Positions 8,646-18,030 of a stretch of DNA of 64,000 nt are shown piece after piece. Both the position numbers and the translations under genes were made by a program. The notes below the pieces were generated by a model. The model was not told where the DNA came from. It did no database searches and worked only from the letters and a program-made list of their open reading frames with translations. Position 1 is the first letter of the stretch, and each line of letters begins with the position of its first letter. The stretch lies in the NCBI RefSeq assembly GCF_008629685.1, contig NZ_VWSF01000013.1:1-64000 (forward strand), read 5' to 3'. The stretch is from Adhaeribacter rhizoryzae. Its GTDB lineage: Bacteria > Bacteroidota > Bacteroidia > Cytophagales > Hymenobacteraceae.

Positions 8646-10217
8646 ATGAAAGAAAACACCTATAATCCAAGTTACATTGCCAATCTGGGTAAAGATATAC
8701 CGGCCGGATTGGTAGTTTTTTTTGTGGCCCTGCCACTCTGTTTAGGTATTTCGCTGGCTTCGGGCGCGCCGCTCTTTTCGGGCGTAGTTACCGGTATAGT
8801 GGGTGGTTTAATTGTGGCGTGGCTTAGTGGCTCCGAAATGAGCGTTAGTGGTCCGGCGGCCGGTTTAACCGTTATTGTACTCAATGGTATCGAAACGTTG
8901 GGTAGTTTTGAATCTTTCCTGCTGGCGGTGGTTCTTGCGGGTGCTATTCAGTTGGTTCTGGGTTTTGTTAAAGCCGGAGTTATTGGCCTGTATTTTCCTT
9001 CTTCGGTAATCAGAGGTATGCTGGCTGCTATTGGTCTTATTCTTATTCTAAAACAAATACCGCATTTTTTAGGTGCCGACGAAGACTTTTTTGGCGAAAT
9101 GGAGTTTTTTCAACCGGATGGCCGCAATACTTTTTCTGAAATTGGTTTTGCTTTATCCGGCTTGCAGTTGGGCGCTTTAATAGTAGGGGCTATATCGCTG
9201 GTAATTTTATTGTTATGGGATAATCCAAAATTAAAAAGGTTCTCCTTCTTTAAACTAGTTCCTGGTGCCTTAATAGCCGTTGTATTTTCTATTATAATTA
9301 ACCTGATTTTCAAAAATTATTTTCCGGCTTTGGCTATTGCGCCAAGCCATTTGGTAAGTTTACCTGTTGTAGATGGAATTGGTGATTTACAAAAGGAGCT
9401 CCGCTTTTTAAGTTTAGAAAAATTAACTGACCCTTCGTTGTATGTTGTGGCATTTACCATTGCCATTGTAGCCAGCCTCGAAACGTTGCTGAGTGTGGAA
9501 GCCGTTGACAAACTAGACCCGCACAAACGCCGCAGCAATACCAACCGGGAACTGCGGGCACAAGGCGTAGGTAACATGGTTGCTGGTTTTTTAGGTGGTT
9601 TACCCATGACGGCTGTAATTGTGCGTAGTTCTACCAATGTTGCGGCAGGCGGACAAACCAGGGTTTCGGCTTTTGTGCATGGTGTTTTTCTGCTCTTATC
9701 GGTGCTTTTTTTAGCCAGCCTCATGAACCAGATTCCGCTCTCGGCCCTGGCCGCTGTGTTACTGGTGGTTGGTTATAAACTTACCAAACCAAGCATGTTT
9801 AAGGCGCAGTTTAAACTTGGTTTCGAGCAGTTTTTCCCGTTCATTGTTACGGTTTTGGCTATTCTGTTTACCGATTTATTAATTGGTATATGCGTAGGTT
9901 TGGCAGTAGGTGTTTTCTTTATCCTGAAAGCCAATTACAAATCGCCTTATTTCTACCAACGCGAAGACAGCTCAGATCACCAGACCATTCGCCTCCGGTT
10001 AAGCGAGCACGTATCGTTCCTGAACAAAGCGAGTATAATACTTACGCTGGATAAGTTACCTGCCAATTCGCACGTAATTATCGACGGCGAAAACTCGGAA
10101 TATATAGATTACGATGTGCTGGAAGCTATCCAGGAGTTCAGGAAAACCGCTCATGAGCGTAATATTAAAGTAGATTTGCTGAACGTGCCGGATGTGAGCG
10201 TGCTGGAAATGCATTAA
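8646..10217 (+). CDS. SulP-family inorganic anion transporter
   Basis: A 523-residue polytopic membrane protein. The opening block (LGKDIPAGLVVFFVALPLCLGISLASGAPLFSG) and the GPAAGLT and GGLPMTAVIVRSSTNVAAGG segments are classic for SulP transporters. The C-terminal ~85 residues form a degenerate STAS-like domain (VIIDGENSEYIDYDVLEAIQEF). The next gene, 47 bp downstream, is a carbonic anhydrase. In bacteria this pairing usually marks a bicarbonate transporter, so bicarbonate is the likely substrate, though sulfate cannot be excluded from sequence alone. Confidence 0.93.
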   Translation: MKENTYNPSYIANLGKDIPAGLVVFFVALPLCLGISLASGAPLFSGVVTGIVGGLIVAWLSGSEMSVSGPAAGLTVIVLNGIETLGSFESFLLAVVLAGAIQLVLGFVKAGVIGLYFPSSVIRGMLAAIGLILILKQIPHFLGADEDFFGEMEFFQPDGRNTFSEIGFALSGLQLGALIVGAISLVILLLWDNPKLKRFSFFKLVPGALIAVVFSIIINLIFKNYFPALAIAPSHLVSLPVVDGIGDLQKELRFLSLEKLTDPSLYVVAFTIAIVASLETLLSVEAVDKLDPHKRRSNTNRELRAQGVGNMVAGFLGGLPMTAVIVRSSTNVAAGGQTRVSAFVHGVFLLLSVLFLASLMNQIPLSALAAVLLVVGYKLTKPSMFKAQFKLGFEQFFPFIVTVLAILFTDLLIGICVGLAVGVFFILKANYKSPYFYQREDSSDHQTIRLRLSEHVSFLNKASIILTLDKLPANSHVIIDGENSEYIDYDVLEAIQEFRKTAHERNIKVDLLNVPDVSVLEMH

Positions 10218-10264
10218 TTCCGCGGGAATAAATCAGCAAGAATCTTATTACTAAAAACAAATTG

Positions 10265-10909
10265 ATGGAAAAAATATTTGAAGGAAATAAAAAATGGGTA
10301 GCCGAAAAGCTGGCCCTGGATAAAGAATATTTTAAAAAACTGGCCTTAGGTCAAAGACCGGAATATTTATTTATTGGCTGCTCCGATAGCCGCGTGCCGG
10401 CCAACGAAATATCGGGCACGCAGCCCGGCGAAATGTTTGTGCACCGCAATATTGCCAACATGGTGGTACATACCGATATTAATTTGCTGTCGGTGTTGCA
10501 GTATGCTGTAGAGGTACTAAAAGTAAGACATATTATTGTGTGCGGCCATTATGGTTGCGGCGGTGTGCTGGCGGCCATGAGCGATAAATCGTACGGCTTA
10601 ATTGATAATTGGCTGACAAATATTAAAGACGTAATGCGGCTGCACGAAGTAGAGTTTCTGCGGATTAAAAGCGAAGAGCAGCGCGCGCGCCGTTTGGTAG
10701 AGCTAAACGTGATTGAGCAGGTTCGGAATCTTTCTAAGACCTCTATTTTACAAACCGCCATGAAATCAGAAAATCCGCCGCAGTTGCATGGCCTCGTTTA
10801 CGATATCGCCGAAGGTATTTTAACCGATTTAAATTGGCAGGATGGCGACATGAAGCGGTTTGAGCATATTTATAACATGGAATCTACGCCGGCTGAAAAC
10901 CCGGCCTAA
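10265..10909 (+). CDS. Beta-class carbonic anhydrase
   Basis: A 214-residue cytoplasmic zinc enzyme that interconverts CO2 and bicarbonate. Zinc ligands Cys39 and Asp41 (CSDSRVP) and His95 and Cys98 (HYGCGG) are all present, with the RNIAN block between them. I start at ATG 10265 (MEKIFEGNKKW) rather than the TTG just before it. It forms a likely two-gene unit with the SulP transporter, coupling anion uptake to CO2/bicarbonate balance. A terminator follows at 10949. Confidence 0.95.
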   Translation: MEKIFEGNKKWVAEKLALDKEYFKKLALGQRPEYLFIGCSDSRVPANEISGTQPGEMFVHRNIANMVVHTDINLLSVLQYAVEVLKVRHIIVCGHYGCGGVLAAMSDKSYGLIDNWLTNIKDVMRLHEVEFLRIKSEEQRARRLVELNVIEQVRNLSKTSILQTAMKSENPPQLHGLVYDIAEGILTDLNWQDGDMKRFEHIYNMESTPAENPA

Positions 10910-10948
10910 AAGTTTTTGTTTTTTATTGTTTAGTTTGGTTGGATAAAT

Positions 10949-10980
10949 AAAAGCCTTGCTGAGTTTTCAGCAAGGCTTTT
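10949..10980 (+). terminator. Intrinsic terminator after the carbonic anhydrase gene
   Basis: Perfect 14-bp stem AAAAGCCTTGCTGA / TCAGCAAGGCTTTT with a 4-nt loop and T-rich 3' side. It should end the SulP-carbonic anhydrase transcript. Confidence 0.88.
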
Positions 10981-10993
10981 TGTTTTAGATTCA

Positions 10994-11067
10994 AGTTAAG
11001 AGTTAAAGGTTAAGAGTTAAAGGTTAGTTTATCTTTTAACTCTTAACTTTCAACTCTTAACTCTTAT
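10994..11067. repeat. Tandem and inverted short repeats (GTTAAGAGTTAAAG units)
   Basis: Two direct units of AGTTAAGAGTTAAAG are followed by inverted units (CTTTTAACTCTTAAC, CTTTCAACTCTTAAC). The whole makes a long AT-rich hairpin between the convergent carbonic anhydrase gene and the next leftward gene, whose stop codon begins at its right edge. Confidence 0.75.
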
Positions 11068-12009
11068 TTACCATTCGTAATCGCGGCGGGAAGAAGAACC
11101 GTAGTTATAAGGCGGACCACTGTTGCTCGATGATTGGTTATAGCCGCGGTTATCGTCATCGTTCCAACGGTTGTTGTTCCGGTTACGATTAGCGCGTTCC
11201 TGATCAGCGCGTTCTTCCTGGGTTAAATTATGCCAGGCATTGCTAATATAATTGCCTACGCGGTCAAAAAAGCCTTCGCCGTCCTGTTCCTCGCGCCGGC
11301 CAGATTGGTCGTAATCGCTTCGGCGCTGGCTATACCGGTTTTCGTCGTAACCGCGCCCCTGGTTGGCCGATGTTTGATGACCATAATCAGAAGAATACCG
11401 GCGCTGGTTATCGCCCGCGTTAAAATTGCTCCTGTTTTGGTCGTAGCGATTGCTTTGGTAACGATTTTGGTCGTTGTCTTTATCTGACCACCGGTTATTC
11501 CAGTTTTGGTTCTGGCGGTCATCGTTGTGCTCAAAAGAACTTCTTTCGCCGGCCCGGTGGCGGTCATAATCGCGGTCCTGAGAGTGGTTACCGTAATTAC
11601 TTTGGTATTGCCGGTTATCTTGCGGCCAGCGGTTTTGCTGGTTACTTTGCCAGCTACTACCTTGGCCCGATTGCCAGTTACCAGACTGATTGGATTGACG
11701 GTTGCTGTAATCCCGATTCTGGTTAGACTGCCAGTTATCGTGCTGGTTTCGTTGCTGGTTCCAGTTTTGGTTATGCTGTTGGTTTTGGTCGTTGCGCTGG
11801 TTATCGTTCCGGTGTTCGCGGTACTGCTGCGGCTGATGCCAAACAGAGTTATCCTGAAAATGATCGGCGGTGCCAAAAGTAGAGCCACGGCGGGTTACCG
11901 AGGCCGGACTACCGTAGCCGGTTCTGCTGGAAAGTTCTCTTCTTGGGTTTTCGGAGCCAGACCGATAAGTATTGAAGGACGAAGTGTCCGAATTCTCATA
12001 ATCTCTCAT
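11068..12009 (-). CDS. Low-complexity Q/N/R/S/Y-rich disordered protein
   Basis: A 313-residue protein without a signal peptide or membrane segment, dominated by Asn, Gln, Arg, Ser, Tyr, Asp and Gly. Repeated pieces such as QNQQHNQNWNQQRNQHDNW look prion-like. The only ordered-looking patch is near the C-terminus (EGFFDRVGNYISNAWHNLTQEERADQERANRN), which recalls an acidic/aromatic tail found at the end of other disordered Bacteroidota proteins. Function unknown. Repetitive codons leave long open frames on the other strand (11256-11888, 11506-12024), which I treat as artefacts. Downstream lies a hairpin repeat, upstream ~330 bp of gene-free AT-rich DNA. Confidence 0.7.
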   Translation of the reverse strand: MRDYENSDTSSFNTYRSGSENPRRELSSRTGYGSPASVTRRGSTFGTADHFQDNSVWHQPQQYREHRNDNQRNDQNQQHNQNWNQQRNQHDNWQSNQNRDYSNRQSNQSGNWQSGQGSSWQSNQQNRWPQDNRQYQSNYGNHSQDRDYDRHRAGERSSFEHNDDRQNQNWNNRWSDKDNDQNRYQSNRYDQNRSNFNAGDNQRRYSSDYGHQTSANQGRGYDENRYSQRRSDYDQSGRREEQDGEGFFDRVGNYISNAWHNLTQEERADQERANRNRNNNRWNDDDNRGYNQSSSNSGPPYNYGSSSRRDYEW

Positions 12010-12336
12010 AGTTTTTACATTTAGGTTAAATAAAAATTATCCTTTTCAAAACTTAAAAGGTGACTATATAATACGCATTCAGCCTTTTTTGGTTTATCGG
12101 ACGGTTGGTTACCCTTTATTTTTACAACACTAAAAAATAATAATTCAGCTTTCCCGTTTTAAAAATTATGAAGCCGCCTTTTACGACTTGTTTCTAATTA
12201 ATGTTGCAGCTTCTATAAGAAATATTATACACATTAAGTTATTTTATTATAAAAGTACAAAACTTTATTGCTATAGAATAATGTTAAGGTGCATTGAGTA
12301 AATTGTGTTGTATTATTTTATTTATATATTTTAGTT
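12010..12336. other. Gene-free AT-rich spacer between divergent genes
   Basis: Very AT-rich DNA that must hold promoters for the disordered protein (leftward) and the small lipoprotein (rightward). I see no clear palindrome or consensus promoter in it. Confidence 0.4.
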
Positions 12337-12780
12337 ATGAGATATACTAAGTTTGCATTTATAGCCCTGGTAGCAGTATTTACCGGATGTGAAGAATATT
12401 TTGAAAAAAAAGACAGCGAACCCGATGGATCTAAGCCCTACATTGCTATTTCGGCTCCGGCAAATAATAGTGTATTTTCAAGTACTCAAGCTATTAAAAT
12501 AGAATCGGTTATTTCGGATAAAGATAAAGTTAAAGAACTGGAAGTACAGATTGTTCAACTCGGCGAAGCGGGCAGTGCACAGGATAAAAGTAGCAATGCC
12601 GATAACAGCAACGCCAAAGCACTGTGGAGTTTTAAAGAATTTCCGAAAACCAATCCGGTAGTAGTTGATACCGCATTTGCCGCCGCAACGCTGCCGGCCG
12701 GCAATTATTTATTAACCCTGAATACCATTGATGGCCGTACCAATGTGGGCATTAAAGAAGTTCATTTTACGGTAAAGTAA
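12337..12780 (+). CDS. Small lipoprotein with an Ig-like/DUF4625-type domain
   Basis: A 147-residue predicted lipoprotein: short charged N-terminus, hydrophobic core FIALVAVFTGC with the lipobox cysteine, then the acidic run EEYFEKKDSEPDGSKP. The remainder (PYIAISAPANNSVFSSTQAIKIESVISDKDKVKELEVQIV...YLLTLNTIDGRTNVGIKEVHFTV) has the strand pattern of a single Ig-like fold, as in Bacteroidota DUF4625-type lipoproteins. It is likely exposed on a membrane; no enzymatic motif is visible. Monocistronic, with a strong terminator right after it. Confidence 0.65.
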   Translation: MRYTKFAFIALVAVFTGCEEYFEKKDSEPDGSKPYIAISAPANNSVFSSTQAIKIESVISDKDKVKELEVQIVQLGEAGSAQDKSSNADNSNAKALWSFKEFPKTNPVVVDTAFAAATLPAGNYLLTLNTIDGRTNVGIKEVHFTVK

Positions 12781-12795
12781 GCACCTTCATTTTGC

Positions 12796-12829
12796 CGGGC
12801 AGCTACTAGTAGCTGCCCGTATTTTTTTA
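12796..12829 (+). terminator. Intrinsic terminator after the small lipoprotein
   Basis: A perfect palindrome with arms CGGGCAGCTACT and AGTAGCTGCCCG, followed by TATTTTTTTAA. Confidence 0.88.
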
Positions 12830-13010
12830 ATATTTATTCCCGGTAAATATTATACTAAATATTAAGCCTTCCGCAGCTAGCCTGCATGTAGCTTTGGTTA
12901 CAAAAGTTTTTCAAGCCCGCCCGCCAACCACAACTTTACCCTTAAAAGAGGAAAATAGGTTTGTAAGCTGTATTTTTGCTTTAAACTAAGTTATATCTAG
13001 CCCAGCAGCG

Positions 13011-15449
13011 TTGAAAGTTTGTATTGCGGAAAAACCAAGTGTAGCCCGGGAGATTGCTTCGGTAATTGGGGCTAATAATAAAAAAGACGGCTACTTCGAA
13101 GGCAATGGCTACCAGGTTACCTGGACTTTTGGCCATTTTTGCCAGTTGCGGGAGCCGGATGATTATCGCCCGGAATGGAAGCGCTGGAGCATTCATGACC
13201 TGCCTATGATACCGGATCAGTTTGGTATTAAATTAATGCAGGACAAAGGGGTACAAAAGCAATTCCGGATAATAAAAGACTTACTCGCAAAAGCTACTGA
13301 AGTAATTAACTGCGGCGATGCGGGGCAGGAGGGAGAAGTTATTCAGCGCTGGGTACTCACCGAAGCTAAATTCCGCCGGCCTTTTAAACGGCTTTGGATT
13401 TCGTCGTTAACCGAAGAAGCCATCCGGCAAGGTTTTGCCAAACTGCGCGAAGGTTCAGAGTTTGATTTATTGTACCAGGCTGGTAAAAGCCGCGCCATCG
13501 GCGACTGGCTCCTGGGCATGAACGCTACCCGCTTGTTTACCTTAAAATATGCGCAGGGCCGCCAGTTACTTTCCCTGGGCCGGGTGCAAACGCCAACCCT
13601 GGCCATGCTGGTAAACCGGTACCACGAAATTCAGAATTTTAAGCCCGAACCTTATTGGGAACTCAAAACCCTGTACCGCGAAGCAATATTTGCGAGTATT
13701 ACCGGCCGATTTACTTCCGAGGAAAAAGCAACGGCTATATTAGAAGCCATTAAAGGCCAACTGCTTACCATCACCGATATTGAGGTAAAAAAAGGCGTAG
13801 AAAGTCCGCCCCGGTTATTTGACCTTACCTCACTACAGGTAGAGTGTAACAACAAATTGGCCCTTTCCGCCGACGAAACCCTGAAAACGGTGCAAAGCCT
13901 CTACGAGAAAAAAGTAGTTACCTACCCCCGCGTTGATACCACGTATTTGCCCGACGATATGTACCCCAAAATTCCGGGCATATTAGAAAACCTGAACGGC
14001 TATCAAAGTTTAACGCAGCCCTTGCTGCAAAATAAAATCCGGAAAACGGGCAAAGTATTTAACAACAACAAAGTAACCGATCACCACGCCATTATTCCCA
14101 CGGGCGGTTCGGCCGCTTTGTCGGGGCAGGAGAGCCGGGTGTACGATATTATAACCAAACGCTTTATTGCCGCTTTTTACCCCGATTGTATTGTAAGTAA
14201 CACCACTGTTCTGGCCGATGTAGCGGGGCACGGGTTCCGGGCGAAAGGCCGGCAAATATTAGAGCCCGGCTGGCGGGTAGTGTACGAGAAGGAACCCAAA
14301 GAACAAAATACCAAAGAAGCAGAAGGCGACGATAAAGAAGAAAACGCTATTTTGCCTATTTTTGAAAAGGGCGAACAAGGGCCGCACGAACCTGTTCTGG
14401 ATAAAAAAATGACCAGTCCGCCTAAAGAATATACCGAAGCCACCCTGCTCCGGGCCATGGAAACCGCCGGTAAGCAAATAGAAGACGACGAACTAAAAGA
14501 AGCCTTAAAAGAAAATGGCATTGGCCGCCCTTCTACGCGCGCCGCCATTATCGAAACTTTGTTTAAGCGCCAGTACATCCGCAAAGACAAAAAGAAAATA
14601 ATCCCGACCCAAATGGGCATTGACCTGATTGGGCTTATTCAGAACCCAACTTTGAAATCGCCGGAACTAACCGGCCAATGGGAACGAAAACTGCGACAAA
14701 TAGAGCAGGGTAATTTTAACGCCGATGCGTTTTTGCACGAACTAAAACAACTGGTTTCGGAAATGGTGCAGGAAGTAAAAGCCGACCGGAAAACCATGTA
14801 TATAGCAGCCCCGCCGGCTACACCTGCCCCGGAACAGGTTAAAACAAAAGCTCCTGGCAAAAAATCAGAACCAAAAGCGCCTGCAAATCCGGCAGCCGAT
14901 GGTTACGGAACTTGCCCCTTGTGCCAGACCGGCCGGGTAATAAAAGGCAACCAGGCTTTTGGCTGCTCGCGCTGGAAAGAAAACTGCAAATTCCGGTTGC
15001 CTTTAATATTTAAAGAAAAAGCTTTAACCGATAGCCAGGTTATTTCTTTGCTGCAAAAAGGTAAAGTAACAGTAAAAGGTTTACAGGACGAAAACGGCGA
15101 CGCCCCTTATCAGGCTGAATTAACTTTTGACCAGAATAAGCAATTAACGGCCAATAAAGTAGAAAAAGCCCCTAAAACCGCCGGGCCGCTCTTGTGCCCC
15201 AGATGCAAACAAGGCCAAATGCTGAAAGGCAAAACCGCTTACGGTTGCAGCCGTTTCCGCGAAGGCTGTGAGTTTAAAATTCCGTTTGTAGTTAGCAGTA
15301 AAACCCTTACTGATAAACAAATAGAACAACTGCTCCGAAAAGGAAAAACTTCTAAAATTAAAGGTTTTGTTTCGCAGAAAACCGGCAATGCTTTTGAGGC
15401 CGCTTTGCTGGTAAATGCGGAAGGAAAAGTAATTTTTGGGTTCGATTAG
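13011..15449 (+). CDS. topB: DNA topoisomerase III (type IA)
   Basis: An 812-residue type IA topoisomerase that relaxes or decatenates DNA through a 5'-phosphotyrosine intermediate. It starts with the TOPRIM strand KVCIAEKPSVAREIA, has a second TOPRIM motif (CGDAGQEGE), the family block SLGRVQTPTLAMLV, and active-site Tyr305 in VVTYPRVDTTYLP. GIGRPSTRAAIIETL follows. The C-terminus has two Topo-C zinc-ribbon-like repeats, each CPxC...GCSR...C, a common Bacteroidota extension. The start codon is TTG; no in-frame ATG precedes the first TOPRIM strand. It appears monocistronic. Confidence 0.95.
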   Translation: MKVCIAEKPSVAREIASVIGANNKKDGYFEGNGYQVTWTFGHFCQLREPDDYRPEWKRWSIHDLPMIPDQFGIKLMQDKGVQKQFRIIKDLLAKATEVINCGDAGQEGEVIQRWVLTEAKFRRPFKRLWISSLTEEAIRQGFAKLREGSEFDLLYQAGKSRAIGDWLLGMNATRLFTLKYAQGRQLLSLGRVQTPTLAMLVNRYHEIQNFKPEPYWELKTLYREAIFASITGRFTSEEKATAILEAIKGQLLTITDIEVKKGVESPPRLFDLTSLQVECNNKLALSADETLKTVQSLYEKKVVTYPRVDTTYLPDDMYPKIPGILENLNGYQSLTQPLLQNKIRKTGKVFNNNKVTDHHAIIPTGGSAALSGQESRVYDIITKRFIAAFYPDCIVSNTTVLADVAGHGFRAKGRQILEPGWRVVYEKEPKEQNTKEAEGDDKEENAILPIFEKGEQGPHEPVLDKKMTSPPKEYTEATLLRAMETAGKQIEDDELKEALKENGIGRPSTRAAIIETLFKRQYIRKDKKKIIPTQMGIDLIGLIQNPTLKSPELTGQWERKLRQIEQGNFNADAFLHELKQLVSEMVQEVKADRKTMYIAAPPATPAPEQVKTKAPGKKSEPKAPANPAADGYGTCPLCQTGRVIKGNQAFGCSRWKENCKFRLPLIFKEKALTDSQVISLLQKGKVTVKGLQDENGDAPYQAELTFDQNKQLTANKVEKAPKTAGPLLCPRCKQGQMLKGKTAYGCSRFREGCEFKIPFVVSSKTLTDKQIEQLLRKGKTSKIKGFVSQKTGNAFEAALLVNAEGKVIFGFD

Positions 15450-15634
15450 TTTTTAAAGAATCTACTATTCGACTACCAAAAAATAGCCGGTAATTGGGGC
15501 CTAACTTGGTAAATGGTTAGCAGATAGACCCGCCCGAAGTAATATTAAATAATTGTAATGTTTTAATACCCTGTAACTGAACCAGAGTAGTTCAGGTATA
15601 TGCTAAAATTAAAGAGTTTCCGCCTGATAATACT

Positions 15635-16462
15635 ATGAAAAATAATTACTACCGAAAAGCCCTGCTGGTAGTTAAAATGGGGTTGTTTTTGGTAATGAGT
15701 TCCTGTGAGTTAGTAGAATACAGCCCCTACCAAGTTAAGTTACCAGACTCCGAAAAAGACCTGAACCGGAAAAATGCCGAAAAAATTGCTGCTCTAAACT
15801 TAAAACCTACCGATACATTACGCATTGCGCTTATATCGGATACCCAGCGCTTTTACGACGAAACCGAAGATTTTGTCCAGGCAATTAATCAGCGAACGGA
15901 GCAGAAAGGCAAAAAAATTCATTTTGTATTACACGGCGGCGATATTTCGGACTTTGGCTTGCTGGAAGAATACCGTTGGCAGCATGAGATTTTAAAAAAA
16001 CTAAAAATGCCTTACATGGTAGTTTTGGGTAACCACGACTGCGTAGCCAACGGCGATAAAGTTTATGCTCATATGTACGGCCCTTTTGAGCAGGTTTACC
16101 AATTTGCCCGTAACCGCTTTATTCTGATGAACACCAATACCATGGAGTTTACCGAAGATATTGTGCGGCTGGATTTTCTTGAAAACAACCTGCGCGATAC
16201 CAAAAACTACGATAATGTTTTTGTACTAGCCCACGTAAGCCCGTTTGATGAAGATTATGATAAACAAAAAGAAGAACCTTTTGCCCGCTTAATTCGCCAA
16301 TACCAGGCTTACCCGATTCACGGGCACAAACACACGCACAAGATTTCGCAGCCTTACAACGATGGCGTTAATTATATGATTATTGGCAGCGTTTCGAACC
16401 GGAAATATGTGGTGCTGACCATTGTGGGCAAAAAAGTTAGCCACGAATTAATAAATTATTAA
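15635..16462 (+). CDS. Calcineurin-like metallophosphoesterase, lipoprotein
   Basis: A 275-residue predicted lipoprotein (hydrophobic leader ending VMSSC). The dinuclear-metal phosphoesterase motifs appear in order: ISDTQ (D-x-H/Q), GGDISD, LGNHDC, a histidine in VLAHVSP and GHKHTHK. All metal-binding residues seem present. It would act outside the cytoplasm on an unknown phosphoester. The next gene begins 10 bp downstream and probably shares the transcript. Confidence 0.85.
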   Translation: MKNNYYRKALLVVKMGLFLVMSSCELVEYSPYQVKLPDSEKDLNRKNAEKIAALNLKPTDTLRIALISDTQRFYDETEDFVQAINQRTEQKGKKIHFVLHGGDISDFGLLEEYRWQHEILKKLKMPYMVVLGNHDCVANGDKVYAHMYGPFEQVYQFARNRFILMNTNTMEFTEDIVRLDFLENNLRDTKNYDNVFVLAHVSPFDEDYDKQKEEPFARLIRQYQAYPIHGHKHTHKISQPYNDGVNYMIIGSVSNRKYVVLTIVGKKVSHELINY

Positions 16463-16472
16463 CTAGGCTGCT

Positions 16473-17081
16473 ATGAAAACGCTCGCAAAAATATTGCTTT
16501 TAGGAGTGCTCTTATTAATAGCGGCCGCCACCAAAGCGCAGGATTCGCATACGGCTAATTCTAACCGGCCCTGGTATTTGCCCGACCATGCCGTGGTACA
16601 GTTTGCCGGTAATATTGGCTTGTTTTCGGCCGGGCCAGGCTATAGTTATGCGCACGACAAAGTGCAGACCGATATTTTATACGGCATAACGCCGGGCTTC
16701 GAAACCAAAACCAGCATCCACATTCTTACGGCCAAAACCGCCTATCATCCTGTACAAGTTATGCTAAAAAATGGGTATATGCTGGAGCCGCTTCGGCTGG
16801 GATTGGGTATAAGTTACTCGGCCGGGCACCAGTTTTATACCAAATGGCCCTCACGTTACCCCGATGGCTATTATTGGTGGACGACTAGTTTCCGGTTAAC
16901 GCCATTTGTGGGCGCCTCGCTCAGCCGAAAAGTAGGCGATGGAAACGCAGCTATCAAACGGGTACAGTTGTATTCCGAACTGGGTACCCACGACCTCGCC
17001 TTAATTAGCTTTTTTAACAACAAGCACTTGCCGGTACACCGTATATTAAATATTGCCGTCGGTACCAAGCTGGTTTTTTAA
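16473..17081 (+). CDS. Secreted, probably small outer-membrane barrel protein
   Basis: A 202-residue protein with a clear signal peptide (ILLLGVLLLIAAATKAQ, cleavage after the AQ). The mature part is rich in aromatic residues and glycine in an alternating pattern (YSYAHDKVQTDILYGITPGFETKTSIHILTAKTAY, RLTPFVGASLSRKV) and ends ...GTKLVF, with the C-terminal aromatic residue typical of outer-membrane barrels. I do not recognise the family. It lies 10 bp after the metallophosphoesterase, and the two may act at the same membrane. Confidence 0.6.
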   Translation: MKTLAKILLLGVLLLIAAATKAQDSHTANSNRPWYLPDHAVVQFAGNIGLFSAGPGYSYAHDKVQTDILYGITPGFETKTSIHILTAKTAYHPVQVMLKNGYMLEPLRLGLGISYSAGHQFYTKWPSRYPDGYYWWTTSFRLTPFVGASLSRKVGDGNAAIKRVQLYSELGTHDLALISFFNNKHLPVHRILNIAVGTKLVF

Positions 17082-17094
17082 AGCACAGTTATTA

Positions 17095-17268
17095 TTGAAT
17101 ACCAATAATATACCCTTAATATTGGGGTATTGCGCATAAAATATTGCAGTCATAGGTAGCCTGTCGAAATACCTGAATTTACATATTCATAAATGTAATA
17201 GATTCTTAGACAAACTCAGGATAACCCAGTAGCAAACACTTAAGCGTTAGTTTTGTTTTATTAGGGTA
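17095..17268. repeat. Nested-palindrome repeat (CTGAGCTTGTCGAAGG family), copy C, diverged
   Basis: The core at 17149-17226 reads GTCATAGGTAGCCTGTCGAA ... AGACAAACTCAGGATAACC, a diverged, inverted version of the copy at 46794-46871. Flanks match too: TATTGGGGTATTGCG on the left and CACTTAAGCG plus a GTTTTATTAGGGTATTAT end on the right. It fills the space between convergent genes. Confidence 0.7.
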
Positions 17269-18030
17269 TTATATTGCTTTGAGCACTACGCCGGCCTGTA
17301 AAAGCACTTCCTTAATGCGTTTGGCAAAGGTAACTGCCAATGGCCCGTCGCCGTGAATGCAGATGGTGTCGGTTATTAGCGTAATTTCCTGCTGATCGGT
17401 TGTTTGTACTTTGCCGGTTTGCACCATGTTTAGCACTTGCTGGGCGGCAACTTCTGGGTTGGTAATGTGGGCTTGCGGGTGCTGGCGGGGAGTAAGGGTG
17501 CCATCTGGTCTGTAGCTGCGGTCGGCAAATACTTCGTGAGCCGTTTTTAAGCCTAATTTATCGCCGGCCTTAATTAGTTCGCTTTGGGCCAACCCGTACA
17601 AAATAAGGTTTGGGTTTACTTTATAAACAGCTTCGGCAATGGCTTCGGCCAGGGTAGCATTTACGGCTGCCATATTGTACAAAGCGCCGTGGGGTTTTAC
17701 GTGGTGCAGGGTGCCGCCTTCTGCCTGAATAAATCCCCACAAAGCGCCAATCTGGTAAACTACCAAAGCATAAGCTTCGTCCGGTGAAATTTTTATTTCC
17801 CTCCGGCCAAAGCCAGCCAGGTCGGGTAAGCCCGGGTGCGCCCCAATGGCTACATTTTTCAGTAGCGCCATCTTTACCGTTTTTTGCATTACTTGCGGGT
17901 CGCCGGCGTGCAAGCCGCAGGCAATATTGGCCGAGGTAACCAGGTCCAGCAACGCTTCGTCCTGACCAATGGCGTACGCGCCAAAGCTTTCGCCCATATC
18001 GCAATTTAAATCAACGGTTAACCGGCTCAT
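17269..18030 (-). CDS. pxpA: 5-oxoprolinase subunit A (LamB/YcsF family)
   Basis: A 253-residue cytoplasmic protein of the LamB/YcsF family. The opening [44 protein letters not shown] and VKPHGALYN blocks are diagnostic. With PxpB and PxpC it forms the ATP-dependent bacterial 5-oxoprolinase that opens 5-oxoproline (pyroglutamate) to glutamate. It is the last gene of pxpB-pxpC-pxpA, overlapping pxpC by 4 bp. Confidence 0.96.
   Translation of the reverse strand: MSRLTVDLNCDMGESFGAYAIGQDEALLDLVTSANIACGLHAGDPQVMQKTVKMALLKNVAIGAHPGLPDLAGFGRREIKISPDEAYALVVYQIGALWGFIQAEGGTLHHVKPHGALYNMAAVNATLAEAIAEAVYKVNPNLILYGLAQSELIKAGDKLGLKTAHEVFADRSYRPDGTLTPRQHPQAHITNPEVAAQQVLNMVQTGKVQTTDQQEITLITDTICIHGDGPLAVTFAKRIKEVLLQAGVVLKAI

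Noticed and set aside
11256-12024. Long open frames on both strands over the disordered protein gene (e.g. 210 codons on the minus strand, 172 on the plus strand)
   Set aside because: They are rich in Ile/Thr/Val runs produced by the repetitive Gln/Asn codons of the real gene read in other frames.
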